From NCBI RefSeq assembly GCF_042920265.1, contig NZ_JBDQZI010000001.1, forward strand, positions 310,001 through 374,000: a DNA stretch of 64,000 bases. Reading direction: 5' to 3'. The notes beneath the pieces are model-generated. The model was given only the letters and a program-made list of their open reading frames with translations. It was not told the DNA's origin and ran no database searches. Below are positions 50,867 to 59,850 of this stretch, one piece after another (the first letter of the stretch is position 1; each line of letters begins with the position of its first letter). Position numbers and translations under genes: made by a program. This DNA comes from Lysinibacillus_B sp042920265. GTDB taxonomy: Bacteria; Bacillota; Bacilli; Bacillales_A; Planococcaceae.

Positions 50867-51184
50867 ATGCCAATAATAAACAATAATGAGGTCCAAGTAA
50901 TATTCGGAACAGGAGATATTTCAGTCGGAATCGGATGTAAGAGCGATAAAAGCTCTAGTATAGTTCAGTTTACGGAAATTGAACCTAGACCGATAGGTGA
51001 AGAATTTGCATTCGATAAAAATAAGATGGAAATTGACGATGCTCCAGTAACATTTATTTTTAATAAGATTGAAAGTTTAGATGCAGTAATTTATCAATTA
51101 CAAAGGTTAAGAGATCTCATGGCGAACAAAGATAACTATCAATGGACAGACGGAGAGAGAATTTTAGAAAAGAATCCTTCTTGA
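50867..51184 (+). CDS. Putative SOS-controlled prophage protein, 105 aa
   Basis: PIINNNEVQVIFGTGDISVG, IGCKSDKSSSIVQFTEIEPR, and SLDAVIYQLQRLRDLMANKD. Soluble, with a beta-rich first half and a helical end; no family recognised. AAAGGAGG precedes the ATG. The promoter overlaps a LexA box, so expression should rise with DNA damage, which would also suit phage induction. Its task is unknown. Confidence 0.7.
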   Translation: MPIINNNEVQVIFGTGDISVGIGCKSDKSSSIVQFTEIEPRPIGEEFAFDKNKMEIDDAPVTFIFNKIESLDAVIYQLQRLRDLMANKDNYQWTDGERILEKNPS

Positions 51185-51212
51185 ATAGAAAGTCACCCGT
51201 AAACAAAATAAA

Positions 51213-51243
51213 ACCGCTTTCTACTATATAAATAGGAAGCGGT
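51213..51243. terminator. Hairpin between convergent genes
   Basis: ACCGCTT (51213-51219) pairs with AAGCGGT (51237-51243); A-rich before and T-rich after, so it can serve both strands. Confidence 0.65.
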
Positions 51244-51251
51244 CTTATTTA

Positions 51252-51758
51252 TTAAAAGTATTGATTGTCGTATGTGATTTTTACAGTCCCGAATGTATCC
51301 TCTTGAATATCGTTAATCCAAATTTGATACACTTTATCATTAATATTTTCAATTCTTAAAGCAAAATTAGTATCGGCAGTTGTATGAGCATCTTTTGAAG
51401 GTTCGATACCAAACATAGCTAAAATCGTATTACGGTCATTACCTGGATAAGCGAGTGTACTATCATCATACCCCCAGTATGCACCGGAGTTTAAATTCAT
51501 TTGAACGACCTTGTCTTCGAAAACATAAAACTCATATTTCCCATTTAAGAACTCGTATAAGTCCATATCTTTTCCGTTAATTGGGTAATCATAGATTTTT
51601 GTTGGTTCGCCCATTTTACTTCTTAAATCTTCCACCGAAATCATGCTGTATTCTTCAGCAGGGAATAGAACTTCAGTTGTAGGTGATGATGTTTCGCTAG
51701 CACCACAAGCAGATAGTAAAACAATAGCGCTGAATAAAAATAATTTTAAAATCTTCAT
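51252..51758 (-). CDS. Prophage lipoprotein (lysogenic-conversion candidate)
   Basis: Secreted lipoprotein of 168 aa. Signal MKILKLFLFSAIVLLSACGA has the lipobox LSAC; the mature part begins Cys-Gly-Ala-Ser. The body is acidic with YEFLNGKYEFYVFEDKVVQM and YWGYDDSTLAYPGNDRNTIL. The start at 51758 has GGAAGGAGG at ideal spacing. It is the last phage gene before attR and faces inward. Surface lipoproteins of other prophages can block superinfection; for this one that is a hypothesis. Confidence 0.82.
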   Translation of the reverse strand: MKILKLFLFSAIVLLSACGASETSSPTTEVLFPAEEYSMISVEDLRSKMGEPTKIYDYPINGKDMDLYEFLNGKYEFYVFEDKVVQMNLNSGAYWGYDDSTLAYPGNDRNTILAMFGIEPSKDAHTTADTNFALRIENINDKVYQIWINDIQEDTFGTVKITYDNQYF

Positions 51759-51823
51759 ATTATCCTCCTTCCAAGTTAAAATTTTACATATAGAAAGATG
51801 TATTGTCACTAGTAAAATAAAGA

Positions 51824-51858
51824 TGGGCACCTAAAGTGTCCAAAAGGTGCCCATTTTT
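51824..51858. terminator. Inverted repeat with T tail overlapping the right arm site
   Basis: TGGGCACCT (51824-51832) pairs with AGGTGCCCA (51845-51853), then TTTTT. It overlaps the 20-bp arm repeat, so protein binding is an alternative to termination. Confidence 0.5.
51834..51853. other. Arm-type integrase site candidate, right
   Basis: Identical 20-bp copy of 12190-12209, in the same orientation, 120 nt before the attR core. Confidence 0.65.
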
Positions 51859-51973
51859 AAATAAACAGAGCAAAAGTAAAGTAAGGATAATTAATTCCTT
51901 TCATTATAAAAGGTCACAAACATGCGTTTTTTATGCATTATATAAATGCGTCTAAGTGTATATAACTTTAATG

Positions 51974-51999
51974 ACAGCGTACCTGGCAGCTGTTCTTAA
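51974..51999. other. attR core
   Basis: Second copy of the 26-bp core. Here it is not part of a gene: upstream bases do not continue ricA. The host sequence resumes at 52000. The 51759-52132 gap holds only att elements and the old ricA terminator. Confidence 0.95.
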
Positions 52000-52032
52000 T
52001 CTACACTTCATCGTTCTAATATGAAATAATCA

Positions 52033-52072
52033 AAACACATTTTGACTAATTTTGGTCGAGGTGTGTTTTTTT
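52033..52072 (+). terminator. Displaced native terminator of miaB-ricA
   Basis: AAACACATTTTGAC pairs over 14 positions (several G-T pairs) with GTCGAGGTGTGTTT, then a T run. It lies 34 nt after attR, where the end of ricA would be without the prophage. Confidence 0.85.
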
Positions 52073-52132
52073 CTAATGTGAACATATTAGGCACCAGCCG
52101 CATATGATAAGGCGAGAATCAGGAAGGGAGAG

Positions 52133-52696
52133 GTGTCGGTGAAAAAGCTACGTCAAATCGTGACGAAAGCGGTCATTGCAAAGGGTAAAAAGCGAACAGA
52201 ACAAGAGGAGCTATTAAAGCCACCGAATACACCGACTAATATACTAGGCTGCTGGGTCATCAACCATCAATATCAAGCGAAAAAAGTTGGGAATTATGTT
52301 GATGTATCCGGAAAATTCGATGTGAATATTTGGTATGCATTTAACAATCACTCTAAAACAGCCGTATATACAGAAACGGTGCCTTATCGTGACCGCATAA
52401 AGCTACATTACCGTGATAATCAAGTTGGCGATTCGAATGATGTGCATGTACGTGTCCTGCAGCAACCAAACTGTATTGAAGCGGTCATTACGCCATGTGG
52501 AGAAAAGATTAAAGTGTTAGTAGAACGTGAATTTTTAGTGGAAGTAATCGGTGAGACGACAGTTTGTGTGCATGTTCATTCACTCGATTTTGAAGAAGAA
52601 TGGGCATTTGGAGATGAAAGTACTTCTTCAAGTTCCAGCAGTTCAAGCTCGAGCTCAAGTAGCGGTCCTGGGCTTGAATCATCATCATTTCACTAA
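52133..52696 (+). CDS. cotE: Outer spore coat morphogenetic protein CotE
   Basis: Coat assembly protein of 187 aa made in the mother cell. Conserved core: ILGCWVINHQYQAKKVGNYV, FDVNIWYAFNNHSKTAVYTE, RVLQQPNCIEAVITPCGEKI, VEREFLVEVIGETTVCVHVH. The C-terminus carries a run of about 15 serines (DESTSSSSSSS onward) instead of the acidic tail I recall for Bacillus subtilis CotE. GTG start at 52133 after GGGAGAG. In Bacillus it follows ricA directly. Confidence 0.94.
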   Translation: MSVKKLRQIVTKAVIAKGKKRTEQEELLKPPNTPTNILGCWVINHQYQAKKVGNYVDVSGKFDVNIWYAFNNHSKTAVYTETVPYRDRIKLHYRDNQVGDSNDVHVRVLQQPNCIEAVITPCGEKIKVLVEREFLVEVIGETTVCVHVHSLDFEEEWAFGDESTSSSSSSSSSSSSSGPGLESSSFH

Positions 52697-52698
52697 TT

Positions 52699-52740
52699 GA
52701 AAGGGGTCTTCTCAAACACTTTTGGGAAGGCTCCTTTATT
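52699..52740 (+). terminator. Hairpin between cotE and mutS
   Basis: AAAGGGGTCTTCTCA pairs with TGGGAAGGCTCCTTT over 15 positions including G-T pairs. The tail is not T-rich, and TATAAT at 52743-52748 just after it may be the mutS -10. Confidence 0.55.
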
Positions 52741-52782
52741 GTTATAATGGAGAGTACTAAAGAAAGTAAAGAGGTTAGATGT

Positions 52783-55365
52783 ATGTATACACCGATGATG
52801 CAACAATATTTATTAATAAAAGAAGATTACAAGGATGCTTTTCTATTGTTCCGATTAGGTGACTTTTATGAAATGTTTTTTGATGATGCTGTTCGTGCAT
52901 CGCAAATTCTTGAAATTACGTTAACGAGTCGCGACGCGGGCGGCAAAGAGCGTATTCCGATGTGTGGCGTGCCGCATCATTCTGCCAAAAACTATATTGA
53001 AACACTTGTGTCCAAAGGGTATAAAGTGGCGGTTTGTGAACAAACAGAAGACCCGAAGCAAGCAAAAGGCGTTGTAAAGCGCGAAGTTGTACAACTCATT
53101 ACGCCAGGTACGATTATGGACGGCAAATCAATCGATAGTAAAACTAATCACTTTTTAGCAGCTGCTGACAAACTATCAGATAATGAAATTGCTTTTGTTT
53201 ATTTAGATGTCTCTACTGGTGAAGCAAACGCGCAAATCGTTGAAGGCGGTGCAAAAGAGTGTATTCAGCAACTGCAAAGCTTCAATATTCGGGAAGTGAT
53301 TGTCACACAAGAAATGCAGCTTGAAATGGTAGAAATGGCGGAGGCAACAGGGATTGTTTTATCGCTTGAGCAAGGAGAAATGGATGGACAGAAAGCGAGT
53401 AGTTACATTGAACATTTACCTCCAGCGTTAAAGCCAGCTGCATGTCGTTTACTACAATATATTGAACGAACACAAATGCGTTCCCTCTCGCATTTACAGG
53501 CATTTACCTTTACGGAAATGCAACAATATTTACGCATTGATACGAACTCTAAACGCAATTTAGAGCTGATCCAATCGATTCGAGGTGGCGATCAAAAGGG
53601 GACACTCCTTTGGTTACTAGATGAAACGGTGACAGCAATGGGGGGGCGCCGATTAAAACAATGGCTACATCAACCACTTGCTTTGCGTAGTGCGATTGAA
53701 GCACGTCTTGCCATTGTGACAGATTTACTCGAGGAATTTTTCGTACGCGGCGAACTGCGTGAACTACTAAAGCAAGTATATGACTTAGAGCGTTTAGCTG
53801 GTCGTGTTGCGTTTGGCAATGTAGGTGGACGTGATTTAGCTCAGCTTCGTGAATCGCTTCGTCAAGTACCGGCGATTAAAGCGCAGCTGCTTGAAAGTGG
53901 TCAGGGAACATTGATGCATTTAGGGGAGTCGCTTGATACATGTGAAGATATTGAAGCGCTACTTGCTCACAGTATTACAGATCACCCGCCGATTACGATT
54001 AAAGAAGGCGATGTCATTCGCGACGGCTACAATGAAAAGTTGGATGAGCTTCGCTATGCCTCTCGTAACGGGAAAGATTGGATTATGCAGCTAGAGCAAA
54101 AAGAACGTCAATTAACGGGCATTAATAACTTGAAAATCGGCTATAATCGGGTGTTTGGCTATTATATTGAAATTACAAAATCTCATATCGGGAAAGCGGA
54201 TTTAACCCGCTATGAACGCAAGCAAACCCTGGCGAATGCAGAGCGCTACATTACAGAAGAATTAAAAGAAAAAGAAGCGCTTATTTTAAACGCAGAGGAA
54301 CAAAGCTTAGCACTTGAATACGATTTATTTGTAGCGCTACGTGAAGAGCTAAAAGTGTATATTCCACGTGTACAAGCGTTAGCGGCGGCAATTAGTGAGC
54401 TGGATGTCTATATGAGCTTTGCTGTTGTGACGGAAAAATATCGCTTTACGAAACCGACATTCCACGAGGGGCGTGCGCTGAAAATTATGGATGGACGTCA
54501 CCCTGTTGTGGAAAAAATGCTCGGTAAGCAAATGTATGTACCAAATGATTGTGTATTAACCGAAGAGAAAAATATGATGCTCATTACAGGGCCAAATATG
54601 TCCGGTAAAAGTACGTATATGCGCCAAGTTGCCCTAATTGTCATTCTTGCGCAAATGGGATGCTACGTACCGGCGGTAGAAGCAAGTTTACCGATTACCG
54701 ATCAAATTTTTACACGTATCGGTGCAGCGGACGATTTAGCCGCAGGACAATCAACATTTATGGTTGAAATGATGGAATCACAGCATGCGATTACACATGC
54801 GACAAAAAACAGCTTACTGCTATTTGATGAAATCGGTCGTGGTACGTCAACATATGACGGGATGAGTTTAGCACAGGCGATGATGGAATATATTCATACG
54901 GAAATTGGTGCGAATACTTTATTTTCAACACACTATCATGAATTAACGGATTTAGAACAGCAGCTCGAACGTTTAGTGAACGTGCATGTATCTGCAACGG
55001 AGCAAAATGGACGTGTCGTGTTTTTGCATAAAGTAAAAGCAGGAGCAGCAGATAAAAGTTACGGGGTGCATGTAGCAGAGCTTGCGGAAATGCCCGCTTC
55101 TATTATTGACCGTGCACGGATTTTACTCGCGCAATTTGAAGCACAAGACAAGCCCGTCACACAAGGAACGGCTATTGAAATGGTTGTACAACCTGAGCGA
55201 GAAGAAGAGTTACAGTTGTCATTATTTGCACCAATGGAAGAAATGTCGCCACAGGAAAAAGAAGTATTAGAGGCGCTGTCAAAATGCAATGTGATGGGCA
55301 CGACGCCAATGCAGGCAATGAATTTATTGTATGAACTGCAACAAAAACTCGTGAACGGAAAGTAA
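52783..55365 (+). CDS. mutS: DNA mismatch repair protein MutS
   Basis: Mismatch sensor of 860 aa. The N-terminal F-x-E mismatch probe is GDFYEMF; the ATPase has Walker A GPNMSGKST (about 603-611), DEIGRGTSTYDG and the STHYHEL His switch. Near the C-terminus ELQLSLFAP contains a QLSLF sliding-clamp motif. The ATG at 52783 follows GAGG by eight bases; the frame opens 12 codons earlier. Followed 12 nt later by mutL. Confidence 0.98.
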   Translation: MYTPMMQQYLLIKEDYKDAFLLFRLGDFYEMFFDDAVRASQILEITLTSRDAGGKERIPMCGVPHHSAKNYIETLVSKGYKVAVCEQTEDPKQAKGVVKREVVQLITPGTIMDGKSIDSKTNHFLAAADKLSDNEIAFVYLDVSTGEANAQIVEGGAKECIQQLQSFNIREVIVTQEMQLEMVEMAEATGIVLSLEQGEMDGQKASSYIEHLPPALKPAACRLLQYIERTQMRSLSHLQAFTFTEMQQYLRIDTNSKRNLELIQSIRGGDQKGTLLWLLDETVTAMGGRRLKQWLHQPLALRSAIEARLAIVTDLLEEFFVRGELRELLKQVYDLERLAGRVAFGNVGGRDLAQLRESLRQVPAIKAQLLESGQGTLMHLGESLDTCEDIEALLAHSITDHPPITIKEGDVIRDGYNEKLDELRYASRNGKDWIMQLEQKERQLTGINNLKIGYNRVFGYYIEITKSHIGKADLTRYERKQTLANAERYITEELKEKEALILNAEEQSLALEYDLFVALREELKVYIPRVQALAAAISELDVYMSFAVVTEKYRFTKPTFHEGRALKIMDGRHPVVEKMLGKQMYVPNDCVLTEEKNMMLITGPNMSGKSTYMRQVALIVILAQMGCYVPAVEASLPITDQIFTRIGAADDLAAGQSTFMVEMMESQHAITHATKNSLLLFDEIGRGTSTYDGMSLAQAMMEYIHTEIGANTLFSTHYHELTDLEQQLERLVNVHVSATEQNGRVVFLHKVKAGAADKSYGVHVAELAEMPASIIDRARILLAQFEAQDKPVTQGTAIEMVVQPEREEELQLSLFAPMEEMSPQEKEVLEALSKCNVMGTTPMQAMNLLYELQQKLVNGK

Positions 55366-55377
55366 GGGGGTGAGCGC

Positions 55378-57234
55378 ATGGGCCATATTCAAATAATGGA
55401 TGAATTTTTATCGAATAAAATTGCAGCCGGTGAAGTAGTTGAGCGTCCCGCCTCTGTTGTGAAAGAATTGGTTGAAAATGCGATTGATGCGGGCAGTAAC
55501 TCCATTGAAGTGTTTTTAGAAGAAGCAGGTCTGATGAGTATTCAAGTTGTCGATAATGGAAGTGGAATGGATGAGGAAGATGCGCTCAAGTCATTTGCTC
55601 GCCATGCTACATCCAAAATTGAAAAAGAGCAAGATTTATTTCGGATCCGCACACTCGGGTTCCGCGGAGAGGCATTAGCCTCCATTGCGTCTGTATCGAA
55701 AGTGACGTTAAAAACATCAGACGGTACAAGTAGTGGAATCGAATTGTATTTAGAAGGAGGGCATGTAAAAGAGCAAAAGCCCACTGCGCTTCGCAAAGGA
55801 ACAGATATGACAGTAGCACAGCTTTTTTATAATACACCCGCACGTCTAAAGTATTTAAAAACGATTCAAACCGAGCTAGGGCATACGATTGATTTGATCA
55901 ATCGTTTAGCACTTGGCTATCCAACGATTGCATTTAAGCTTGTGCATAACGGTCAAACCCTGCTGCATACAAATGGGCGCGGCAATGTGCAACAAGTGTT
56001 GGCAGCGATTTATGGGGTGCACAATGCTAAAAAAATGCTCGCCTTTGAAGGGAGCTCAAATGACTATAAAGTATATGGCTATGCAACACTACCTGAAGTA
56101 ACGCGTGCTTCTAAAAACTATCTGTCTGTATTTGTCAACGGTCGCTGGGTCAAGCATTATCTTGTGCAAAAGGCAATTGTCGATGCGTATCATACGTATT
56201 TACCGATTGAGCGCTATCCGATTGCTGTCCTTTATATTGAAGGGGACCCACAGCTAACCGATGTCAACGTCCACCCGGCGAAGCATCAAGTCCGGTTAAG
56301 TAAAGAGCCTGAATTGCTCAGTCTAATTGAAGACACGGTGCGTGCAGCGATTCGTCAGACGATTCGCGTGCCGCAAGTAGAGAAGAAGGAAAAGCCTACG
56401 AAGCTGCCTTCAGAGCAAATGAATTTATGGAAACAACCATCACTGAACACACAAAAGATGGACGATATCGTGAGTCGGTTAAATAAACAACAGCCTGTAG
56501 TGCGAGAATCTACATTTGAAACACCGATTAAGGAGCACCGATTAATAGTAGAACAGCCTGTTGAAATAGTAGAAGCTGTCTCAGAGGTAGAGGTAGAAAA
56601 AGAAGTCTTTGTACTAAACGAACTCGCTGATCAAGAAGAGCGCAAAGAACCATTCCCGCACCTTGAAGTCGTGGGACAAATTCACGGAACATACATCGTC
56701 GCACAAATGGAGGATGGTTTTTATTTAATCGATCAGCATGCGGCTCAGGAACGGATTAAATACGAATATTTCCGCGAAAAAGTGGGCGATGTAAATCCAA
56801 ATGAACGACAAGCGTTACTCTTACCGTTAACGTTCCATTATGCAGCGGATGAGGCGCTAATTTTAAAAGAGCACAGGGAAGCGCTGGAACAAGTAGGTGT
56901 ATTTTTAGAGGAGTTCGGGCATGGTTCCTTTGTTGTGCGGGAATATCCGACATGGTTTCCGAAAGGATTTGAGCAAGAGATTATCGAAGAGTTAATTGAG
57001 CAAGTGCTCACGACGAAAAAAGCGGATGTCAAAAAGCTACGTGAAGAAGCGGCGATTATGATGAGCTGTAAAAAGTCGATCAAAGCGAATTATTATTTAA
57101 CGAAGGAGCAAATGGTTCGCTTACTGGATGATTTGCGCGCGGCACATAATCCGTTTACATGTCCGCACGGTCGCCCTGTACTTGTGCATTTTTCGACGTA
57201 TGAAGTAGAAAAAATGTTTAAACGTGTCATGTAA
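55378..57234 (+). CDS. mutL: DNA mismatch repair endonuclease MutL
   Basis: Protein of 618 aa. GHKL ATPase N-terminus: NKIAAGEVVERPASVVKELV, ENAIDAG, DNGSGMD, RTLGFRGEALASI. After a variable linker (about 330-420) the C-terminal nuclease has DQHAAQERIKYE (DQHA-x2-E-x4-E), SCKKSIKAN and CPHGRP, the metal-site residues of nicking MutL proteins in hosts without MutH. Coupled with mutS. Confidence 0.98.
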   Translation: MGHIQIMDEFLSNKIAAGEVVERPASVVKELVENAIDAGSNSIEVFLEEAGLMSIQVVDNGSGMDEEDALKSFARHATSKIEKEQDLFRIRTLGFRGEALASIASVSKVTLKTSDGTSSGIELYLEGGHVKEQKPTALRKGTDMTVAQLFYNTPARLKYLKTIQTELGHTIDLINRLALGYPTIAFKLVHNGQTLLHTNGRGNVQQVLAAIYGVHNAKKMLAFEGSSNDYKVYGYATLPEVTRASKNYLSVFVNGRWVKHYLVQKAIVDAYHTYLPIERYPIAVLYIEGDPQLTDVNVHPAKHQVRLSKEPELLSLIEDTVRAAIRQTIRVPQVEKKEKPTKLPSEQMNLWKQPSLNTQKMDDIVSRLNKQQPVVRESTFETPIKEHRLIVEQPVEIVEAVSEVEVEKEVFVLNELADQEERKEPFPHLEVVGQIHGTYIVAQMEDGFYLIDQHAAQERIKYEYFREKVGDVNPNERQALLLPLTFHYAADEALILKEHREALEQVGVFLEEFGHGSFVVREYPTWFPKGFEQEIIEELIEQVLTTKKADVKKLREEAAIMMSCKKSIKANYYLTKEQMVRLLDDLRAAHNPFTCPHGRPVLVHFSTYEVEKMFKRVM

Positions 57235-57251
57235 CATGAGGGGGGATTGGG

Positions 57252-58178
57252 TTGGAAAAGGTAGAACAATTTTTAAAGATGAGTGATGGACAAGAAGTCT
57301 TTGTTGCTTGCTATGAGCCAACAAACCTCCTTCGAGGGCATATTCATATTTTGCATGGGATGGCGGAACATTGCGGTCGATACGATACGTATGCAAAGCA
57401 ATTAGCGGACATGGGGTATTTTGTGTCGATGCAAGACCATCGTGGGCACGGCCAAACGAGTGATCGAAACGGCAAGCTTGGTTTTTTTGCGGAGCATAAA
57501 GGGTTTGACCGAGTTGTGCGAGATGTCTTTGAAGTGACCCAATACATCCGTAAAAATCGTGAACTCCCGCCAATGATTTTATTCGGTCATTCGATGGGGT
57601 CCTTTATTGCCCGTCGATATGCACAACTTTTTAGTACAACCATTAAAGCACTGATTTTATGTGGAACAGGTGCAGGGACTCGATTACATGAAGTGGGGAA
57701 TCGTTTAGCCAATATTCTCGCTCAGACGAAGGGGAAAGATATCCCGAGTGAACTGATGGATAAATTGAGTTTCGGTAGCTTTAATAAATCGGTATTAAAC
57801 CCGAATACAATGTTTGATTGGCTCAGTCGTGATACACAAGAAGTACAAAAATATATCGATGATCCGAAATGTGGGTTTATTGGTACACATCAATTTTTTG
57901 CGGATGTCACATACGGGATTAGCCTAATTAGTAAAAAAGAAGAAATGGCCCGTATGAGGCATGATTTACCTGTTCTTTTAATTAGCGGTAGTGAAGACCC
58001 AGTCGGTGATTATGGTGTCGGTGTGTTTAAAGTAGCAGAACAATTGACAGAAGCAGGACTCGAAAATGTGTGTGTCTATTTATTTGAAGGGATGCGCCAT
58101 GAAATATTAAATGAAACAAATAAAGAACAAGTATATGAAGTAATTAAACGGTGGTTAAAACATGAGCAGAGACTATGA
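57252..58178 (+). CDS. Alpha/beta hydrolase, monoacylglycerol lipase/lysophospholipase-like
   Basis: Serine hydrolase of 308 aa. The oxyanion region is HILHGMAEHCGRYDTYA, the nucleophile elbow is GHSMGS, and the end holds SGSEDPVGDYG (Asp) and GMRHEIL (His). This pattern is that of the Hydrolase_4 group (YtpA-like), which releases fatty acids from lysolipids or monoglycerides. Starts at TTG 57252 after GAGGGGG and overlaps miaA by 17 nt. The substrate is unknown. Confidence 0.88.
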   Translation: MEKVEQFLKMSDGQEVFVACYEPTNLLRGHIHILHGMAEHCGRYDTYAKQLADMGYFVSMQDHRGHGQTSDRNGKLGFFAEHKGFDRVVRDVFEVTQYIRKNRELPPMILFGHSMGSFIARRYAQLFSTTIKALILCGTGAGTRLHEVGNRLANILAQTKGKDIPSELMDKLSFGSFNKSVLNPNTMFDWLSRDTQEVQKYIDDPKCGFIGTHQFFADVTYGISLISKKEEMARMRHDLPVLLISGSEDPVGDYGVGVFKVAEQLTEAGLENVCVYLFEGMRHEILNETNKEQVYEVIKRWLKHEQRL

Positions 58179-59061
58179 CGTAGTGGCCATTATTGGTCCT
58201 ACTGCATCCGGTAAGACAGCATTAAGCATTCAATTAGCGAAATGGTTGGATGGAGAAGTAATTAATGGAGATTCCATGCAAGTATACGTAGGGCTTGATA
58301 TCGGAACAGCCAAAATTACACAACAAGAAATGCAAGGGGTTCCACATCATTTACTCGATATAAAAGAACCGACAGACAATTTTTCTGTTGCGGAGTATCA
58401 ACAGCTTGTACGAGCGAAAATTAGAGAAATACAAGCACGTGGCAAGATGCCGATTATTGTCGGTGGAACGGGGTTATATGTGCAGTCTGTCTTGTATGAT
58501 TTCCAGTTTACAAAAGAAGAAGTAAATGAGGAAGCACGAAAAGCATACTATGCCGAGCTTGAAAAAATAGGACCAGAAGCGATGCATGCCCGTCTTGCTA
58601 CACTTGACCCGAAGACTGCACAAACGATTCATCCGAATAATACTCGCCGCGTCATTCGAGCGCTAGAAATGGTAGAGCTAAGCGATACATCAAAGGCAAA
58701 TGAAGAACATCAGCGCGGGGATATTCCGTTATATCATCATCTCATTTTGGGGCTAGATATGGACCGAGAGAAATTGTATGAACGTATTAATATGCGTGTG
58801 GATGTCATGATGGAAAAGGGGCTACTAGCAGAAGCAAGGGCGCTATATGATGCGGGGATTCGCGATACACAAGCTGTGAAAGCCATTGGGTATAAAGAAT
58901 TATTTGCTCATTTTGACGGGCTTTGTACGTTAGAGGAAGCCATTGCGCAAATTAAGCAAAATTCTAGACGCTATGCTAAACGTCAACTGACGTACTTCCG
59001 AAATAAAATGGATGTACAGTGGGTTTCAAATGATTTTAGTGAAATTAAAAGTTTTTTCTAA
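58162..59061 (+). CDS. miaA: tRNA dimethylallyltransferase
   Basis: Adds a dimethylallyl group to A37 of tRNAs reading UNN codons (299 aa), making the substrate of MiaB. P-loop GPTASGKTALSIQLA, DSMQVYVGLDIGTAKIT, GGTGLYVQSVLYDF, and NTRRVIRALE are all present. Position between mutL and hfq is conserved in Bacillota. Confidence 0.97.
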   Translation: MSRDYDVVAIIGPTASGKTALSIQLAKWLDGEVINGDSMQVYVGLDIGTAKITQQEMQGVPHHLLDIKEPTDNFSVAEYQQLVRAKIREIQARGKMPIIVGGTGLYVQSVLYDFQFTKEEVNEEARKAYYAELEKIGPEAMHARLATLDPKTAQTIHPNNTRRVIRALEMVELSDTSKANEEHQRGDIPLYHHLILGLDMDREKLYERINMRVDVMMEKGLLAEARALYDAGIRDTQAVKAIGYKELFAHFDGLCTLEEAIAQIKQNSRRYAKRQLTYFRNKMDVQWVSNDFSEIKSFF

Positions 59062-59145
59062 TTTATTCAATAAAATGGAAGGGATATTGGTTTTAGTGGA
59101 GAATAGTCATATCTATAGAAATATAAAGTATCAGGAGGCGCTCTC

Positions 59146-59370
59146 GTGAAATCGATTAACTTACAAGACACATTTTTAAATCATTTAAGAAAAAACAATG
59201 TTTTCGTAACGGTGTTCCTATTAAATGGTTTCCAGCTGAAGGGATTAGTAAAATCGTACGATAATTTTACGGTATTACTAGAAGCAGAAGGAAAGCAACA
59301 TTTAATTTATAAACATGCGATTTCAACATTTGTCCCTGCAAAACCAGTGACATTAAATGGTGAAGAATAG
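59146..59370 (+). CDS. hfq: RNA chaperone Hfq
   Basis: Sm-like hexamer subunit of 74 aa: LQDTFLNHLRKNNVFVTVFL (Sm1), GFQLKGLVKSYDNFTVLLEA, and YKHAISTFVPAKPV (Sm2). GTG start nine bases after AGGAGG. Confidence 0.97.
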   Translation: MKSINLQDTFLNHLRKNNVFVTVFLLNGFQLKGLVKSYDNFTVLLEAEGKQHLIYKHAISTFVPAKPVTLNGEE

Positions 59371-59443
59371 ATGTGAACTACTAGCAACTGCCAGGCATTT
59401 CACTTATAATAACAAGGAATGCTGATTGAGGGGAGCTATCGTC

Positions 59444-59746
59444 ATGAAATCAATGACAACAGATGAACTATTAAATTTACTAGATGCAAATGAAGATTTA
59501 CACATTATCGATGTACGTGAAGATTTTGAAGTAGAGCACGGGATGATTCCAGGTGCCATCAATATTCCGCTTGGCGAGGTTCCAGCACGCACAGCTGAAT
59601 TAGATCAATCAAAAGCGTATATTGTTGTATGTAAAGGCGGCGTACGCAGTGCCAATGCTTGCGAATATTTAGCTGAGCAAGGCTTCGATGTGACAAACTT
59701 AGAAGGCGGCATGCTAGCATACGACGGAGAATTAGAATTTAAATAA
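59444..59746 (+). CDS. Rhodanese-like protein
   Basis: Single-domain rhodanese of 100 aa. IIDVREDFEVEHGMIPGAIN, then active loop CKGGVRSANACEYL with the catalytic Cys, and NLEGGMLAYDGE. It would carry sulfane sulfur for sulfur transfer or detoxification. ATG 59444 is chosen because GAGGGGAG lies before it and inside the longer frame. Confidence 0.93.
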   Translation: MKSMTTDELLNLLDANEDLHIIDVREDFEVEHGMIPGAINIPLGEVPARTAELDQSKAYIVVCKGGVRSANACEYLAEQGFDVTNLEGGMLAYDGELEFK

Positions 59747-59754
59747 TCATGAGG

Positions 59755-59782
59755 GCGTAGCGGAGCATCCGTTGCGCTTTTT
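59755..59782 (+). terminator. Terminator after the rhodanese gene
   Basis: GCGTAGCGG (59755-59763) pairs with CCGTTGCGC (59769-59777), then TTTTT. Confidence 0.9.
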
Positions 59783-59820
59783 ATGATTGGGGGATTCGCT
59801 GATAAGTCCTGCCTACAAAA

Positions 59821-59850
59821 CAAAAAGGATTTCCGTCGACAACGGAAACC
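59821..59850 (-). terminator. Terminator of the reverse channel gene
   Basis: On the reverse strand GGTTTCCGT and ACGGAAATCC form a stem with a one-base bulge, followed by TTTTTG. It is convergent with the preceding terminator. Confidence 0.85.

Larger units (their letters stand above)
12071..51999. mobile_element. Complete-looking PBSX-type contractile-tail prophage, 39.9 kb
   Basis: Bounded by identical 26-bp repeats (12071-12096 and 51974-51999). It contains integrase, repressor with ImmA, cro, antirepressor, ERF recombinase, DnaD-like replication protein, RecU, sigma-like regulator, terminase, portal, head, connector, sheath and tube, tape measure, baseplate, fibre and lysis genes. No essential module seems broken, though no obvious helicase or helicase loader was found. 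The structural order from portal to baseplate matches xkd genes of PBSX in Bacillus subtilis. It separates ricA from cotE, which are neighbours in Bacillus. Whether it can be induced is unknown. Confidence 0.95.

Noticed and set aside
12097..51970. CRISPR array or transposon within the prophage
   Set aside because: No regularly spaced identical repeats with unique spacers and no transposase gene were seen; the repeats present are att, operator and terminator elements.
52747..52782. 12-codon upstream extension of MutS
   Set aside because: The ATG at 52783 has the ribosome site and gives the usual MutS start; the extension includes the likely promoter end.
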